62,962 nt of DNA from Sphingomonas sp. Leaf412 (GTDB lineage: Bacteria; Pseudomonadota; Alphaproteobacteria; Sphingomonadales; Sphingomonadaceae). Under the pieces are notes generated by a model. That model was not told the DNA's origin. It did no database searches and worked only from the letters and a program-made list of their open reading frames with translations. Of this stretch, positions 61,307 to 62,962 are shown in pieces. Each line of letters starts with the position of its first letter. Positions within the stretch are counted from its first letter, which is position 1. The stretch spans positions 212,261 to 275,222 of the forward strand of contig NZ_LMQP01000002.1 of the NCBI RefSeq assembly GCF_001425405.1. The letters are read 5' to 3'. The translations under genes were made by a program, and so were the position numbers.

Positions 61307-62257
61307 ATGGCCGCCGTGTTCCTGACCATCGATACCGAGTTCGCGTGGCGCCATCATGCCGCCGGGCACGACGCCGCGACGATCCATGCGCGGTCGGTGG
61401 AGCCCGCGGGGGTGGGATTGACGGCGCAGCTGGCGATGCTGGCGCGGTACGGGTTGAAGGCGACGTTCTTCGTCGATCCGATGCCCGCGCTGGTCCATGG
61501 GGACGAGTGGATCGCGCGCATGGTCGCGCCGGTGCTGGCGGCGGGGCAGGAAGTGCAATTGCATTGCCACGCCAACTGGCTGGGCGCGGACGCGGTCGAC
61601 CGGACGCGGCACGGGCGGTTCGAGCTGACCGACCACGACGCGGGCGCGCAGCGCGCGATGCTGGCGCGCGCGATCGACCTGCTGACGGCGGCGGGCGCGC
61701 CGCGCCCCGTCGCGTTCCGCAGCGGAAGCTATGCCGCGAACGACGATACGCTGCGCGCGCTGGCGTCGCTGGGCATCGCGTACGACAGCAGCCACAACGG
61801 CAACCACGCGCCATGGCCGAGCGCGATCGCGCTGCCCCCGGAACGCATCGCGCCGGTGCGGCGGCACGGGGTGGTGGAGGTGCCCGTGACGCAGGTGGAG
61901 GACCGGCGCGGGAGGTGGCGCAACGCGCAGGTGTGCGCGCTGTCGGCGGCGGAGATGCGCGCCGCGCTGGACCATGCGGTCGCGCACGATCATGCCACGG
62001 TGACGATCGTGGGGCACAGCTTCGAACTGGCGAACCGCGCCGGGACCGCGCCGAACAAGATGCATGTGCGCCGGTTCGAGGCGCTGTGCGAGACGCTGGC
62101 GGCGCGGCGCGGCGGATTGCCGACGACGCATTTCGCGGACCGGCCCGTGCTGCCGCTGGACCGCGACGACCGGCCGCTGGCGCGCAATGCGGTCCGGCGC
62201 GGGTGGCGGCAGGTGGAGCAGGCGTGGTCGACCCTGGTGGCGGAGCGCGCGGCGTGA
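61307..62257 (+). CDS. polysaccharide deacetylase family protein
   Basis: A 316-residue NodB-fold protein different in type from the one in the XrtA locus. Catalytic aspartate in VFLTIDTEFAWRHHAAG, metal histidines in VQLHCHANWLG (H-x-H rather than H-x3-H), PVAFRSGSYAANDDTLRALA and the histidine in TIVGHSFELANR. No signal peptide. It is coupled to the next gene by a GTGA overlap; together they look like the start of another surface-polysaccharide operon running off the window. Confidence 0.87.
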   Translation: MAAVFLTIDTEFAWRHHAAGHDAATIHARSVEPAGVGLTAQLAMLARYGLKATFFVDPMPALVHGDEWIARMVAPVLAAGQEVQLHCHANWLGADAVDRTRHGRFELTDHDAGAQRAMLARAIDLLTAAGAPRPVAFRSGSYAANDDTLRALASLGIAYDSSHNGNHAPWPSAIALPPERIAPVRRHGVVEVPVTQVEDRRGRWRNAQVCALSAAEMRAALDHAVAHDHATVTIVGHSFELANRAGTAPNKMHVRRFEALCETLAARRGGLPTTHFADRPVLPLDRDDRPLARNAVRRGWRQVEQAWSTLVAERAA

Positions 62258-62962
62258 GCGTTCTACGGTTCCAGGTCGGCGCGCGGACGCTGGCGACGAT
62301 CCCGCGGCGGTTGCGGCGCGTGGGCCTGACGCTGGAACAGGCGGTGTCGGGCGCCGCGCCCGCGCTGCCCGCGCTGGACGCCGCCGACGACGGCTATGTC
62401 GTCACCTCGCTCCCCGACCATGTCGCCATCCCGTGGCAGGGGCTGGCGTTCGTGCGGCAACGGTACGTGCGCTATTTCGTGCAGCTGTCGGCGGGGGAGG
62501 CGGCATGGCGCGCGGGCCTGTCGGGACAGGCGCGATCGGGGTTGAAGCGGAAGGCGAAGAAGCTGGCGGCGGCGAACGGCGACGTGCTGGACGTCCGGCG
62601 ATACCGGACCGCGGCGGAACTGGCCGTGTTCCACCCGCTGGCGCGCGCGGTGGCGCGGACGACGTATCAGGAACGGTTGCTGGGATCGGCGCTGCCGCAG
62701 GATGCGTCGTTCATGACGGGTCGCGAGGCGCGGGCGTGGCTATTGTTCCTGCACGACGCGCCGGTGGCGTACCTGTGGTGCGGGGCGGACGGGGACACGC
62801 TGCGCTACGATTACGTCGGGCACGATCCGGCGCATCACGCGCTGTCGCCGGGCAGCGTGCTGATGGAGGCGGCGCTGGTCGATCTGTTCGCGGATCGCTT
62901 CGCCCGTTTCGATTTCACCGAAGGGGAAGGGCAGCACAAGCGCTCGCTGGCGAGCGGCGGGG
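62254..62962 (+). CDS. GNAT/FemAB-like acyltransferase (incomplete at window end)
   Basis: At least 236 residues, open at the right edge. It begins MSVLRFQVGARTLATIPRRL (GTG start). Blocks such as GLSGQARSGLKRKAKKLAAA and DTLRYDYVGHDPAHHALSPG then SVLMEAALVDLFADRFARFD with FTEGEGQHKRSLA fit the GNAT/BcsL-type acetyltransferases found in exopolysaccharide clusters. The final catalytic-domain residues are missing because the window ends, so the family call is provisional. Confidence 0.75.
   Translation, partial: MSVLRFQVGARTLATIPRRLRRVGLTLEQAVSGAAPALPALDAADDGYVVTSLPDHVAIPWQGLAFVRQRYVRYFVQLSAGEAAWRAGLSGQARSGLKRKAKKLAAANGDVLDVRRYRTAAELAVFHPLARAVARTTYQERLLGSALPQDASFMTGREARAWLLFLHDAPVAYLWCGADGDTLRYDYVGHDPAHHALSPGSVLMEAALVDLFADRFARFDFTEGEGQHKRSLASGG

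Overview
The window looks like chromosomal DNA of a sphingomonad (Alphaproteobacteria, Sphingomonadales). It is GC-rich and densely packed, with many ATGA, GTGA and TGATG start/stop overlaps. It carries a ChpT phosphotransferase, a type A RNase P RNA, a full exosortase A (XrtA) locus, and a protein with a PEPxxW-type C-terminal sorting signal. I see no tRNA, rRNA, CRISPR array, insertion sequence or replication origin.

Layout. 1-6 kb: a CoA-binding protein, malate synthase G (glcB), mtgA, the sigma-32 gene rpoH and an RluA-family pseudouridine synthase. 5.9-12.1 kb: a JAMM protein, chpT, then cheA-cheW-cheY-cheB-cheR with no chemoreceptor. 12.2-15.6 kb: a DMT exporter, an amidase, rnpB, a J-domain protein, a thin ferredoxin and sufE. 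15.8-20.2 kb: an enlarged phage-shock (psp) operon facing its activator pspF across a sigma-54 promoter. It encodes a 43-residue exported peptide, PspA, PspB, PspC and five more small PspB-like membrane proteins. 20.3-25.6 kb: sodB, an SDR with an odd catalytic motif, yciB, ftsY, mtaB and a DUF924 gene.

25.6-43.3 kb is the XrtA/PEP-CTERM exopolysaccharide locus: two hydrolases and an acyl carrier protein on the minus strand, then acyl-CoA ligase, PLP decarboxylase, export lipoprotein, chain-length protein, tyrosine autokinase, outer-membrane protein, AAA ATPase, deacetylase, FemAB protein, glycosyltransferase, exosortase A fused to EpsI, and an asparagine-synthetase-like amidotransferase on the plus strand. 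A likely XrtA substrate lies about 12 kb further on (55.3 kb). 43.6-47.1 kb holds isocitrate lyase, a 51-residue protein and a divergent ScfR/RamB-type regulator; with glcB this gives both glyoxylate-shunt enzymes. 49.4-55.1 kb is a methionine-cycle operon (ArsR-methyltransferase regulator, metF, metH split in two genes) with a 22-bp perfect palindrome at its start. The end holds uvrC, a single-chain type IIG restriction-modification enzyme, a polysaccharide deacetylase and an unfinished GNAT/FemAB-like gene.

A striking layer on top of the genes is a set of short dispersed palindromic repeats (at least six sequence families, about 20 copies). Most are intergenic, but several lie in frame inside or across the start of coding regions (mtaB, the XrtA ATPase, xrtA itself, the XrtA outer-membrane protein), so that unrelated proteins carry the same repeat-encoded peptide. 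This and the tandem PspB-like array are the two most unusual things here.
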